A stretch of 64,000 bases of DNA from Rattus norvegicus (GCF_036323735.1 NC_086040.1:56893891-56957890), one strand, 5' to 3'. Counted from the stretch's first letter, positions 1 to 10,566 are shown. The notes: generated from the letters alone by a model not told the origin. A program made the numbers and translations.

Positions 1-59
1 GATCTCGCTGGTAAGCAATGTTCAGGAAGACATCCCACCTCTGGCACTGAGATTTTTGC

Positions 60-405
60 TCAATTTTGGTTTTCTGTTGCTCTGATGAATACACTCACCA
101 GAGCCAGCTTGGGAAGGGAAATCTTCATTTCGTCTTATGTGTTCCAGCCTGTCATCAAGGAAAACCAAGACAGGATTGTGAAACAGGAACTACAGAGACT
201 GCTCACTGGCTTGCTTCTAAGCTCACATTCAACTACCTTTACAGAGTCCAGACCCACCCGCATAGGGCGGTGCTGCCCACGGTAGACCAGGCTCTCCAAC
301 GTCAGTTAACAGTCAAGGAAATGCCACCTGGACATAGTCAAGGCCAATCTGATGGAGAAAGTTCCTCGACCGAGGTTCTTTCCTCCTAGACTAGCCCTGA
401 GAAGA
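60..405 (-). repeat. Family X mid-repetitive rodent element, old copy
   Basis: The plus strand reads as the reverse complement of the family X element that recurs in this window: 'ctgttgctctgatgaatac' at one end, then 'caggaactacagag', and 'caatctgatggag...gaggttctttcctcctagactagccctgag' at the other. The same order of blocks occurs at 23950-24335. The element is non-coding, and the short open frames across it have no protein-like composition. I recognise it as a common rodent interspersed repeat but do not assign a library name. Confidence 0.55.
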
Positions 406-1300
406 AATCAATGAAAATAAAAAAGAAAAGATATCTTCAGGGGGAGCATGGCTTATCCATGGAGGCTGCGTCCATTTGAACTCAACAGTTGATCTTGTCA
501 ATATATTCTGTAACATGTTTTATAACGCCTCTCACCAAACCCCGTTCTAACCTAATCACCTAAGGGGAGATGGAGTAGAAAGTAAGTTTTAAAAAAAATA
601 ATTGGAGCAGAAAGTAATGCTTCTTGGAAATAAAGAAAAAAAAGGAAGCATTTCTGCATCCTAGATGCTTTCCTCGCATCATCTGTGCAAAGATAATGAA
701 AACCGTCACGTTCCAGGTACCATAATTTCCAATGTTACAAATCATATATATAATACTGCTTATCATTCATAAAACACATTGGCACTAATCATTTTGATGT
801 GTTTTTCTAACTCACTCCTAATGTAGATCTGATGAACTGGAATTGTTCGCCTGCTCATTTATACATGAGGGAAGTAAGGTTTAAACATCGAGCCAATTTC
901 CCAATACTCTAATCTTATAAATGGCAGAGTAAGACAGCTGCACTTTCTCTGGCTTCATGGCATGGCCTCGTGAGAAATGGAAGTCAGGGTACCTTGGCAG
1001 GGAATTCAAAGGATCAGTACATGGCAGCTGAAAGTTGTCTTGGATGCAAGACTGGGAGTGATGCTCAAGTCAGCCGAGCCCCAGCTCAGGATTCCTGAAA
1101 CAGAACACTAGAATATGTTACAGAGCGAGGAGACTAAACTAAAGATCTGGGAGTCCTCAGCAGATTGTACAGATCCAGGGCTGTGGGTTCATAAGTATGT
1201 TGGTCTTTGTGGGGGTGGAAAGGAACACTTATTTAGATCCCCACCTCCTACTATGTGCTACTACAGTGGAGGCAATGCCTTAAGTCCAAGGTTTTTTGTT
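406..1300. other. Unique AT-rich sequence, no gene seen
   Basis: No coding, RNA or mobile feature is convincing here. Around 845-940 there is a weak resemblance to a MIR core ('catgagggaagtaagg' followed by 'aaatggcagagtaag'), too decayed to call. A-rich and T-rich runs at 585-650 are low complexity. Confidence 0.4.
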
Positions 1301-1305
1301 TTGTT

Positions 1306-1306
1306 C

Positions 1307-1341
<35 letters not shown>

Positions 1342-1346
1342 TATGT

Positions 1347-1389
<43 letters not shown>
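1306..1389. repeat. (TG)n microsatellite with TATG interruptions
   Basis: About 84 bp of TG dinucleotides, broken by 'tatgtgtgtatgtggg' near 1333-1350. Such tracts are typical of rodent intergenic DNA and can form Z-DNA. They also create spurious Cys/Val-rich open frames. Confidence 0.95.
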
Positions 1390-1390
<1 letters not shown>

Positions 1391-1935
1391 ATACGTGCAT
1401 GTGCAGTGTATAATGTAGGGACTAATCCATTTCTTTTCTACCTTATTCATTGAAGCAGCGTTTCTCAGTCAAACCCAGAGGTCACCAATATGACTAGTCT
1501 TGACAGCTATCTTGCCCTGGGGATCTGCCCTTTCTCTACCTCCCTGGACTGGGATTCTATGTGGGACACAAACCCTAACCATCATTTACCTGAGACCTGT
1601 GAGCCATCTCCTCAACTGCTAAGGTTCAAGTCCCGGTGTTGGACCCATCTCCTTTACTTTTGTTTCCTTATTCTTTTTTTTTTTTTTCTGTCTTGGTCAT
1701 AATATCAGAACCAGGTTAAGGTATGACTATCTCACTCAATCACTCAAATCCCTCCACACAAATGTGTTCTAATAAGGAGGAGGACCCTGCTGACTCTTTG
1801 TTCTGTAAAGTCTTACCTTAACAGATGAGTTAAAGGATGGGATTATCCTAGTGGGTGATTGTGGATGCTGTTGTTGATGTTGAGGGAGGCTGGCAAATGA
1901 GGGGCCACAGCTGAGTCACTTGTAATAACAGATAC
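1390..1935. other. Unique sequence, no gene seen
   Basis: Non-repetitive sequence with a poly-T run at 1672-1687. I see no ORF with protein-like composition and no recognisable mobile element. Confidence 0.4.
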
Positions 1936-2125
1936 AAAGCTAAGTGTGGTAGTGCATACCTATATTCTCAATACTCGCGAAGACCACAAGTTCGAATCCA
2001 GCCTGGGTTACACATTAAGTCCAAAGACAGCCTGGGCTACATCATAAATCAAGGCCAGCCTGGGCTACAGAGTAAGTCTATGGCCATCCTGGGCTACATA
2101 GTAAGTCCAAGGTCAGCTTGGCATA
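1936..2125 (+). repeat. B1-like SINE with an internally amplified ~29-bp segment
   Basis: The start reads like a B1 element ('taagtgtggtagtgcatacc', then 'ttcgaatccagcctggg'). From about 1998 the 'CAGCCTGGGCTACA...AGTAAGTC' block is repeated four to five times with a period near 29 bp (cores at about 1998, 2028, 2055, 2084 and 2113). A normal B1 has this block once. B1 is a 7SL-derived, Pol III-transcribed, non-coding retrotransposon; the A and B boxes here are degenerate. Confidence 0.7.
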
Positions 2126-2769
2126 CTTACATGACTCTTCTCCAAACAACAACAGGTTTTTTTTTTTTCCTTTCTGGCTTCTGTCTCTCCTATTTCCTCT
2201 ACACTGATACCAGTGCTGTAGTTTGGGGGTGTGGGCGAGAAGTTTCATCATGTCTGATGGTCCAGGATCTCCCAAGTAGCACGGCAAACCAAACAGAACA
2301 GCACACAAGTCTGGTTCGATTGTTGAAGAAAAATATGACACATGGGAAGTGGTGTCTGAGGAAACGGCTCTAAGATGGGACATCGCCTCGGTAGACTGGG
2401 CTTGGATCTTGTGTTAGTTTCCTCGTGAGAAAAACAATGATGTTCTCAACCAGAGTCTGTGTTGGGAATACAATGCTGTGCTTCCATTTCAACACTGCAT
2501 AATCTCCATATGGACACCCTGGAAATCTTGTCTGATATTAAACAGATTATAGGAGAGACAAGTTGAGTATAAACACTCTCATTAAAAAGTGTTTAAACGG
2601 TGAATAATTTTTTTTTTAAATTTTTGTCTGCGGTACCAGGTTCAGTGTTCTGCATAAATTCTAAAACACGGCAATTTCTTTCTTTTTTTTTTTAAATCGC
2701 CAAACAGAATGGATCTTATATTTTTCTATCTAGGTCTAATCGAGACGTAAAAATAAAATTCTTTGCTTT
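2126..2769. other. Unique sequence with poly-T runs, no gene seen
   Basis: A poly-T run at 2158-2169 may be the tail of a minus-strand retroposon, but no body is recognisable. T-rich runs at 2608-2620 and 2680-2693 are low complexity. Confidence 0.35.
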
Positions 2770-3170
2770 AAAAATAACTAATTGTGTTTCATTGGCTTTT
2801 TTATTTTTTTGTTAATTTCTTATTTTTAGTGTTTTGTGTTTTGGGGTTCATTTTAACAATTATTTTTTCATTGAATTAATTATTTTCTTATTTTCTAGTG
2901 TAGATAAAAATTTAGGTTGCTGGTCTTTGTTTCTAATCTAAGAATTAGTGTTGTAAATAAAGTTTCCTCTTAGCACCATTATAGTTATGTCTCACACATT
3001 TTGATAGTATGTTTCCTATCTTCTTCTTTTTTTCTTACGGCTACATAGTTTCATTATTTCTTGACATCTGTATTACTTGTGAATGTGTGATTTAATGTTT
3101 CTGGACTGGGAGTCTCCTGTTGTCTCTCATTGAAGACTTTTTTTTAGTTTTGTTGTATTAGCAGAACACA
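2770..3170 (-). mobile_element. Ancient L1 ORF2 relic
   Basis: T-rich sequence whose blocks ('aaagtttcctcttagcacc', 'tatgtctcacacattttg', 'tttctggactgggagtctcc') resemble, on the minus strand, the old mammalian L1 segment between endonuclease and reverse transcriptase. No reading frame survives. It is probably the same decayed insertion as the fragment at 4120-4330, with SINEs inserted between them. Confidence 0.45.
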
Positions 3171-3176
3171 TCCCGA

Positions 3177-3400
3177 GGGGCTAGAGATGCAGCTCACTGG
3201 ACAGAGTGCTCACTTGGCTCTCACACAGCTCTGGGCTCCACCTACAGTACCTCATAAGCCTAGTGTGGTGGTCCATGCCCATAGTCCCATTACCAGGAGG
3301 AGAACCAGGAGTTCAAAATCATCCTTGGGTGCATAGGGTGTTTGAGGCCAGCCTGGGCTACATGAAACCTGTATAACCAAATATGTCCCACAAGAAATCC
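3177..3400 (+). repeat. B4 SINE (ID-like head joined to B1-like tail)
   Basis: The head at 3177-3250 reads like an ID element ('ggggctagagatgcagctca', 'agagtgctcacttgg'). It is followed by a B1-type body with 'tagtgtggtggtccatgcc' and 'gaggccagcctgggctac'. This ID-plus-B1 order defines rodent B4 elements. It is decayed and non-coding. Confidence 0.75.
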
Positions 3401-3785
3401 TTTCTTAGGCATTTGCCACACTTTGTTCTGTGGTTTCTGAGTGTCTGAAAAGTCCAGGGTACTTGAAGGAAAAGAACATCCTGGTGCTACTAGGGACTGT
3501 CAGTCAGAGACATTGGCTCGTGAAGACATCTCATCCTAGCTGGTTTTCTGCCTGCTTCTGTCGCTGATGGGCTGATCCATGTCCACAGCTTTACTCATGA
3601 TCGCCCTTCTTCCTTTTAGCTGTAACCATTCCTTCTTCCTGCTAGGCTGTGATGGAGTTAGTGACACAAAGAATTGGGGTCTCCTTCCAGCCCACTGATT
3701 CTCTCAACAATAAGTTCTTTCTCTGTAGAAATAGTTTCTCTGTTGCCTACAGTATCAGAAATAAATATAACACTCTTTTCTGTTT

Positions 3786-3909
3786 TATTTTGACACTGGG
3801 TTTCATTATGTAGGTAGGGCTGGCCTGAAACTCAATGTATAATCCAGATAGGCCTTGAACTCACAGAGATCAGCTTGCTTCTGAGTGCTGGGATTAAAAG
3901 GGCATACCT
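3786..3909 (-). repeat. B1 SINE
   Basis: On the plus strand the order is 'gggtttcattatgtagg', 'aggccttgaactcacagag', 'ctgagtgctgggattaaa', which is the reverse complement of B1. It sits directly beside a minus-strand B3, a common SINE-on-SINE arrangement. Confidence 0.8.
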
Positions 3910-3924
3910 GGCTCCTTCTTTTTT

Positions 3925-4089
3925 AATTTTTTTTTAAATCTATCTCTCTGGGGTGTGTGTGTGTGTGTGTGTTTGTGTGTGTGTGTATGTGTGTGTGTGT
4001 TTTGACCAAAGAGTCCATCAGATCCTCTGAACCCTGATCCTCTGCAAGAGCAAGCAGTGTTCCTAAGCAGTGTGCCATCTCCCCAGCCC
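3925..4089 (-). repeat. B3-like SINE with internal (TG)n
   Basis: The end 'cctctgcaagagcaagcag...gtgccatctccccagcccc' is the reverse complement of the tRNA-derived head of B2/B3 elements. A (TG)n tract at 3951-4001 lies where the B3 tail normally carries CA repeats, so the microsatellite probably grew from the SINE tail. Confidence 0.75.
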
Positions 4090-4119
4090 CTTCTGCTTGC
4101 TCTAAACTCCACTTCATTG

Positions 4120-4330
4120 TTCATCTTGCCCAGACATGTCTTTAATTCTTACTCTTAGTGTTTGTTTTAATTCAGTAAGTTCCTATTCGATTTTCTCTTG
4201 TTTCTTCTATTACCTCACCAAGATTATGTGTATACTTTTGTATTGGAAGTTTCTCATTGACAACGCTTGAATCCTGGCTTTAAAATCCTTGCTGACAATT
4301 CTGACAATGGTTTTCTCTTGGTGCCACCAC
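4120..4330 (-). mobile_element. Possible ancient L1 relic (second part)
   Basis: T-rich sequence ('tcctattcgattttctcttg', 'ggaagtttctcattgac') similar in style to old L1 ORF2 on the minus strand. It continues the relic at 2770-3170. The match is by eye and weak. Confidence 0.3.
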
Positions 4331-4566
4331 CAGGGAACTGGTTTTTCTCCTCTGCTTTTCATTAAGGTGGATGGTCATGGTGTGACGTGATTTACATTTT
4401 GACATCATTTGACTAAGATGTCAGCAGTCCTGACACTGTGGTATAGTTGCTCTTTATCCTTCATAATGTTTTAGAGGTTGTTTGTTTTTTCTGGATTTGC
4501 CTGATTGAATAAAACTGATTATACCTCCAGTCCATACCTACAGGCATATTTTAAAGGGGACAGGAA

Positions 4567-4773
4567 GAGTGGTACTCAACCTTCCTAATGTAACCTTTTA
4601 ATACAGCTCGACCAAGTGTAAAATTATTTCATTGCTACTTCATAATTATAATTTTGCTATAGTTATGAATTGTAATGTAAATGTCTGATATACAGGATAT
4701 ATGATATGTGACTCCTGTTCAAGGACCATTTGAGTTCCCAAAGGGGTCTCAATTCAAGGGTTAAAAACCACTG
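4567..4773 (+). mobile_element. URR1-type hAT-Charlie MITE
   Basis: The element starts 'AGTGGTACTCAACCTTCC' and ends 'GGGTTAAAAACCACTG', decayed inverted termini of the CAGTGGTTCTCAACC type found in hAT-Charlie elements. The interior ('attgctacttcataattat', 'gatatacaggatatatgata', 'aaaggggtctc') follows the murid URR1 order. It is non-autonomous, has no transposase, and is about 207 bp long as is normal for the family. Confidence 0.8.
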
Positions 4774-5995
4774 ATCTGGACTTAGTGGGATGCCCTTACA
4801 AACGTAGATGGGTTGCCCAGTGTTGCCGGGGAGAAGTTTCCATATCTTGAAGGCAAAGGATCTTCCACGATCAGGCTTTTTCCTGGGTCCCTCTGGAATA
4901 GTGGAAACACTCTTGAGGTTAGTGATGTATCAACTAACTCCAGGCAGTTTTCTTTTACATCCTCGAAGATGAGGATTCTAAAAAGGGTTCTGCTAGCCAA
5001 AAGCAGTGGCTGAAGCTATCTGTGGTCATCTTACCCCTTCCCTAATGGCTCCTTGTCCCCACAAGGCCAACAGTAGATGTCTGACTCCCTCCCAATCTGC
5101 ACCTTTCCATTCTACACTCTTCCTCTGTGCTGTTTCTTTCACGAAGAGCAGACACACTAACCCTGAACCCATCTTGTCTTCAGTCAGCACTAACAACCTC
5201 ATCCTCTCTGCCAGCTTCGCTTTCCCATATGACCCGGCTGCTCACAATTCTGAGACATGTTTACGCTTGTATGGACAAACAGAATGGCACTGATTGGCTA
5301 GTCTATAATGACGCAGATTCTGCATGAGTCTGCTTCAGAAGCCTGTAAATCCAAGATGAAGAGACCATTGGCAGAGGAAGGAGTTCTTGTGGGATGTTGT
5401 CACCACAGAAGGGATCCAATGGGCTAGGAAGACAAGAGAGGGAGACAAACTCCCTTTCATAATTTAACCTTTGTCCACAATAGCATCATTAATGGATCTT
5501 TATTTGTAGGTCACTCCCCTCTTGACCTAATCAATTCTTCACAACTACATTCCCACTGGGGATTAATCTTCAGAAAATTACTTTTGGTCAAGCACAATCA
5601 AACCAGAGATGCGGGTGAATATTTGGATATATATAGTGGGGGTGGGCATTATTCTTCCCACATTGTGTACCCTTAAGTTCTCTAACTTCCTCCTTCCCCA
5701 TGGTAGCCTCACTGAATGACGTGAATTCCGGGTGATTGATGAGGTACAGACACCAAAGCTCATTGCCATATCCTGTCACCAGTATCAAGCTCAAATAGCA
5801 AGAGATACCTGTAGGAAGGAAAATATGAATAAACTTCATGGTGTCTCTAAACTATAAACCCCCAATTTAATCAAAACATTGTTTTAGACTCAGTTCTTTT
5901 ATATCGAAGTACTTTAAATGTACAAGTCAGTGGGCTTTCTGTGACTCCTTGTACAGGTTTATACTGTACATTAGCCATCTTCATCCTCACAACTC
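4774..5995. other. Unique sequence, no gene seen
   Basis: Over 1.2 kb without a repeat I can name. Short open frames on both strands overlap antisense to one another and show no domain or start context. Nothing supports a gene. Confidence 0.4.
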
Positions 5996-6009
5996 ACCGC
6001 CATTTCCAC

Positions 6010-6065
<56 letters not shown>
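6010..6065. repeat. (CA)n microsatellite
   Basis: About 28 uninterrupted CA units followed by 'aacacc'. It lies within a decayed minus-strand L1-like stretch. Confidence 0.95.
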
Positions 6066-6066
<1 letters not shown>

Positions 6067-6134
6067 CCCTGCTGCTCCCCTTCCTCTTCCTAAATGCCCC
6101 CTTTCACATATTATCCCTTATTAAAATCTAAATT

Positions 6135-6345
6135 CCGCAATCATCTGTTTGAGTCTGGCTTGTTTCACTTAACATATTGTATTTTACAGTTCCATCCGTT
6201 TTTCTGAGAACAAAACCCTTTCCTCTTACGCATAGATGAGAATCACATCAATGTATATCACATTTTTTAAGCCATTCATCCAGTGATCAACATCTAAGGT
6301 TATTCCAATGGCTTGTCTATTGCACGCAGTGTGGCAAACAGAATG
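6135..6345 (-). mobile_element. Ancient L1 ORF2 3' relic
   Basis: The plus strand carries 'ggcttgtttcacttaacata', 'cagttccatccg', 'ccattcatccagtgatcaac' and 'aaggttattccaatggc'. This is the reverse complement of the C-terminal ORF2 region of old mammalian L1s and matches 14000-14110 of the young L1 here in block order. No frame is kept. Confidence 0.6.
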
Positions 6346-6355
6346 GATGTGCAGG

Positions 6356-6800
6356 GTCCTGGTTAGTTTTTATTATCAGTTTGACTCAACCTGGGAAGAA
6401 GGAGCCTCAGCTGAAGAATTGCCTCATCAGATTGGCCTTTGGCCTCATCTGTAAGGAATTTTTTTTTTTTGATGGTTGATGTGGAAGGGTCTAGCCCACT
6501 ATGGGGAGTGTCATCCCCTATGAAGGTGGCCCTGGGTCATAGGAGAAGGAAAGAAAGGTGAGTAGGTCATGGATAGCAATCCAGTACCCAGAATTTCTAA
6601 GATGTCTCTGCTTCCTTTCCTGCCTCTAGAGTCCTGCCTGAGTTCCTGCCCCAACTTCGCTCAGTATCCAACTGGTACCTAGAAGATAGAGTGAGACAAA
6701 CTCTTTCCTCCTCAAGTTGATGGCTATGATGAGATTGTTCTTCTTGTTGCCTACTTGTTCTTCCCTTTATTGAAAGTTGTCTCTGTTTATTGTTCTTAGA
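6356..6800 (+). repeat. Family X mid-repetitive rodent element
   Basis: It opens 'cctggttagtttttattatc' and 'tttgactcaacctgggaag', continues with 'ggtctagcccactatgggg' and 'cctgcctctagagtcctgcc', and ends near 'gagattgttcttcttgttgc'. This is the same block order as the better copy at 12302-12708. It is non-coding. Confidence 0.65.
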
Positions 6801-6834
6801 AAGATGTTTTCTCATGGGCTCTCTGTCTCTCACC

Positions 6835-7134
6835 CTGTCTCTCTCTGACTCTGTCTCTCTCTCTCTCTGTATTTGTGTGTTCGAGTGTGTATATGTGTAT
6901 GTTTGTGTGTGTATGTGTGTGCATGTGTGTGTGTTTGTGTGTGCATGTGTGTGTGTTTGTGTGTATGTATGTGTGTGTTTGTGTGTTTGTGTATGTATGA
7001 GTGTTTTGGTGTGCATGTGCGTATGTGTGAGTGTGTGTGTGTTTGTGAATGTATGAGTGTTTCTGTGTGTATGTGCGTATGTGTGAGTGTGTGTGTGCGT
7101 TTGTGTATTTATAAGTGTTTCTGTGTGTTTGTGT

Positions 7135-7181
<47 letters not shown>
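6835..7181. repeat. (CT)n-(TG)n compound microsatellite with a ~56-bp higher-order period
   Basis: A short CT-rich tract at 6835-6868 leads into about 310 bp of imperfect TG repeats. From about 6950 the interruptions recur in the same order ('TTTGTGTATGTATGAGTG' then 'GTGCGTATGTGTGAGTG') about three times at roughly 56-60 bp spacing, so blocks have duplicated as well as dinucleotides. A pure (TG)n run closes it at 7141-7181. Confidence 0.85.
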
Positions 7182-8370
7182 TGCTTTCCAGGCTTAAAAA
7201 AATCCCCAAGGCTGTAAATCTCAGCAGGTGCCTAGAGAAGGAAGATGAAGGGGAGAAAAGGGGGAAAAATCACGTCCTTTGAGATAACCCCACATTGAGA
7301 TCAACCACATAGTGAACCAACAGTCACATAATGGCAGAGGAGTCATGAGAGCAGAGAGAGAGGAAAACTCAAAGTGTGAAGGAAAATGTGCTTAAAACTA
7401 AGATATAAGGGAGACAAAGAAGACGGTGCACTTAGAAAAGTGTACAGATTTTAAAAAGCTGCCATAAGTTGTTAAGCTCTAAGTACATTTAAAAAATTAT
7501 AATGTTAAAGTGGAAGGGAATTACTGGGAAGAGGGAAGGGATTGTCAGAGTGTGGTGGGGACAGGGGAGGGTTCTGAAAGGAATTCTTTTGAAGATCTGA
7601 AGAACTATGTGACACAAACAATTAAAGTGCCCAGTAATTTACAGGTAGATTCCATACTTACCTGCATCCAGTAATCTGTCTACCCATATTTCAAAAATAA
7701 AATTACCTCATCTATTTCATCCTGTTTTGCTGCATTTGATCTAATAAATTTCTTGTAACCTGAAGTGCTGGTAAATTTTAAAGACATTTAAAATATTTCT
7801 GGTCGATATCGGGTTTTTCATGTTTATCCCGACTTTGGAAGCAGGTCCAGGAGCTAATTTTTCCTCCCTCTTTGGAAAGAATCCATAATACATGATTGCC
7901 ATTGACTTCAATACAAGGTTTTTAATCCTGTCAAATTCCAGCTTTGTTTGAATAAAAATGGCTCTCCTCTAATTGTGGGTTTGATAAAGCTAATTTTGGG
8001 GTGCTATCCATTGGGCTGCCTCGGAGGGAGAGGCTAGCCATATTTCTGATATGGAGAATGACTTAAAGATAACCAAAGGAAAGATAGGAGCTGGGAAAAT
8101 AACCACCAAGGATGTTGGTGACTCAGAAACCAAAGACTTTTTCAGAAAAAAAAATGCATGAAAAGAGCTACTTGGGCAGACTGTGACTCCAGTCATCAGA
8201 ATATTTGAGTGGGGACTTTATTTTGGGTATCCAGAAGGCTACATGGGAAGCTAAAACCTAGATGCTGGACGTTTCTAAGCGAAACTAGGGAAGGAACTGG
8301 GCTGAGAGGGCTTCTATGATGTAAGCAGAGCCTGGATGATGTCACAGAGCACTGGGCGGAGTTTGCGCAT
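7182..8370. other. Unique AT-rich stretch, candidate conserved non-coding DNA at 7470-8020
   Basis: There is no repeat or ORF. The sub-stretch 7470-8020 is AT-rich and dense in homeobox-like and related short motifs ('aaaaaattataatg', 'ggagctaatttttcc', 'ataaagctaattttgggg', 'ctctaattgtggg'). It lacks the decay pattern of a transposon. This is inference from style only. Confidence 0.35.
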
Positions 8371-8375
8371 CTCTT

Positions 8376-8392
8376 CCACTTGGGGGCGCTAG
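8376..8392 (+). promoter_or_regulatory. CTCF-like motif in unique sequence
   Basis: CCACTTGGGGGCGCTAG matches the core of the CTCF zinc-finger binding consensus (CCA-N2-AGGGGGCGCTA type) except for T instead of A before the G run. It lies outside any repeat I recognise. Binding is not shown by sequence alone. Confidence 0.5.
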
Positions 8393-8772
8393 ACTCCCTT
8401 GAAGGTGGGTTCACTATCTTCGCAGCGGGGTGTGAAACCCAGTTCAACTCCCGAACCCCACAACTGTTCAACAGCCTTTTGGTGCCTGACCGGTTTCAGA
8501 AGACAGAATCTGGATGACTAGGATATTTTCTTTCGGTAAATACGTTTATGAAGATAACTGGGACCCTTGTTGCCCAGAAAGCTAAAAGTTTTCCCTCGTA
8601 CAGCGAGAAACCGTATGTTCTGATGTCTTCCACGTTTGAGAGCTAGGCGGATGGTCTAGGCTAGTCTAAGAGTTTATTATACTTTGCTAACAATATCTAA
8701 TTCATAATCCTACTAAAATGCCAAAGCTCCTCTCTGTGCCTGTGCATTTTAGGAGATAATATTTCTTTTTGA

Positions 8773-8804
<32 letters not shown>

Positions 8805-8880
8805 TCGGGGCTGAGCACCGAACCCAGGGACTTGTGCTTGCTAGAAAACTGCTCTACCACTGACCTAAATCCCAACCCCA
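8773..8880 (-). repeat. ID SINE with a (GTT)n tail
   Basis: The body at 8803-8880 is the reverse complement of the BC1-derived ID element: 'ccgaacccagggacttgtgc', 'ctctaccactgacctaaatc', 'ccaacccc'. The original A-rich tail has become (AAC)n, seen on the plus strand as (GTT)n at 8773-8804. Extra changes in the body suggest an older copy. Confidence 0.85.
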
Positions 8881-9240
8881 GGACATATTATTTCTAAATG
8901 GCTGTTGTTGCCTACACAAAAGACTCTTGTTGTGGTCGAAGATGCAAAAGCTTCGCGGAATAAACCTGGGCCTGGGTCAGGATGCACAGTACAGAAAGCC
9001 AGTGGACTGGTGTGCTGTGTCTCTGGGCAGATACTTGTGGATGTTTCCAACATAGCTCATAGTTAGACGGTAGAAGAGGAGTGTGGGCACCCTTCTGGCT
9101 CCTTTGCTATCCTTTCTCTGTTCTTCTTGCTTAAAGTGGCGGACAGGGATACTTAATCCCACACTGACCTAGCTCATTCAAGGAGAGGTTCCTCAGCAGC
9201 GGCAAAGTGCCTCGGGCTGAAGAAATGTGTCAGAATATCT

Positions 9241-9346
9241 TTTTTTTTTTTTTTTTTTTGGTTCTTTTTTTCGGAGCTGGGGAACGAACCCAGGGCCTTG
9301 CACTTCCTAGGTAAGCGCTCTACCACTGAACTAAATCCCCAGCCCC
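9241..9346 (-). repeat. ID SINE with 14-bp target-site duplication
   Basis: Poly-T (9241-9259) is followed by the reverse complement of the ID consensus ('gaacgaacccagggccttgc', 'aagcgctctaccactgaact', 'ccccagcccc'). It is flanked by GTGTCAGAATATCT at 9227-9240 and GTGTCTGAATATCT at 9347-9360, one mismatch in 14, a target-site duplication from L1-driven retroposition. It is a comparatively recent insertion. Confidence 0.95.
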
Positions 9347-9407
9347 GTGTCTGAATATCTTATTCTGAGCTGTAGAGAACCATTTTTTCATTTCACTTTG
9401 AACTTTA

Positions 9408-9560
9408 GATTTTGATTTTTGAGACATGGTTTTTCTGTGGGTAACTTTGGCTATCCTGGAACTAACTCTGTAGACCAGGCTGGCCTTGATCTCACAGAGG
9501 TCCGCCTCCCTCTGCCTCTTGAGTGCTGGAATTAAAGGTGTGCTCCACCATTGCCCAGCC
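9408..9560 (-). repeat. B1 SINE
   Basis: The plus strand shows 'tttgagacatggtttttctg', 'tatcctggaactaactctgt', 'agaccaggctggccttgatc' and 'gagtgctggaattaaaggtg', the reverse complement of a nearly full B1. It lies about 60 bp from the ID at 9241-9346. Confidence 0.92.
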
Positions 9561-9780
9561 CTCCTATGAACTTCTGATTACTACAGAATTAGATTCAGAT
9601 GTTCAACCCTGTTTACCATCCCCTTTCTCACCTGCTCCAAAGTTCTCTTAGACAAGAGCCTTGGTACAGCATCCTCCCCCAACCCACTCCCATTGTTCTT
9701 GCAGGCACTCATATGACAGCGGCAACAGCATTGTGTCGGGTTTATGCAGGCGAGCTCTTCAAACCCAGGCCATGGGTAAT

Positions 9781-10566
9781 ATGAAGCCTGAACACAGAAT
9801 GAGAGCCACAAGACAGTGGACCAGGAGTGCCATGGCCTACCACACTAGGTCTACAGCCATGAAGAAGAGGATGTCTCTGAGGAGGATGAGCACACCATCC
9901 TTCCAGAAGCGGAGGAGGAGGAGGCCTTCTCTCCAGGCCCTGGGGGACATTGTGGGCTGCAGAATTTCTCACGGATGGAAGGAAGGTGATGAGCCCGTCA
10001 CCCAGTAGAAGGCCATCATTCTAGATCAACTGCCAACAAATCCCTCTTTCTATCTGGTCAAGTATGACAGAATTGACTGTGTCTACGGACTGGAACTTCA
10101 CAGCGATGAGAGGATTTTAAAGCTTAAGGTCTTGACTCCCAAAGTAGTGTTTCCTCAAGTGAAAGATGCCCATCTCGCAAGTGCCATGGTTGGCCGAGCT
10201 GTGGAGCATAAATTTGAGGGCAAACATGGCTCTAAGGACAACTGGAGGGGGGTGGTCCTAGCCCAGGTGCCGATCATGAAGGACTGGTTTTACATCACCT
10301 ACGAGAAAGATCCAGTACTATACATCTACCAGCTCCTGGATGATTACACAGAAGGTAACCTCCGTATCATTCCAGAGATTACTCCAGCAGAGGTGAAGTC
10401 AGACGGTGACAGCAACATCTTAACAGGTCAATGTGTGCAGTTCACCAGAGGCGACGGGTCCAAAAATATCGGCAAAGTCATTTACCAAGTTCCAGCCAAG
10501 GGATGGCACAGGAAAAAAAAAAGATGTATGTTTAGGAAGCAGTGGAGAGGGGCCAGACATAGATAG
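9781..10566 (+). pseudogene. Spindlin (SPIN2-like) processed retrocopy, disabled
   Basis: One frame starting at ATG 9781 keeps spindlin-family sequence throughout: 'DIVGCRISHGWKEGDEPVTQ', 'YDRIDCVYGLELHSDER', 'MVGRAVEHKFEG', 'WFYITYEKDPVLYIYQLLDD'. Spindlins are nuclear readers of histone H3K4me3 built from three Tudor-like (Spin/Ssty) repeats of about 50 residues; parts of all three are visible. There are no introns, so this is a retrocopy. TAG at 10006-10008 (codon 76) replaces the conserved Trp after 'EPVTQ'. Beyond 'VIYQVPAKG' (about codon 242) the C-terminus departs from the family at an A-rich run (10511-10522), so the end of repeat 3 is lost. The GIDCVYGLELH-like wording favours SPIN2 over SPIN1 or SPIN4. 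AATAAA occurs at 10658 and 10711. Translation of an intact protein is not expected. Confidence 0.85.

Noticed and set aside
6597..7217. His/Thr-rich and Cys/Val-rich frames over TG/CA tracts (also at 1115, 3894, 35641, 36123, 49516, 53176, 57029)
   Set aside because: They are translations of dinucleotide repeats, open in several frames and on both strands.
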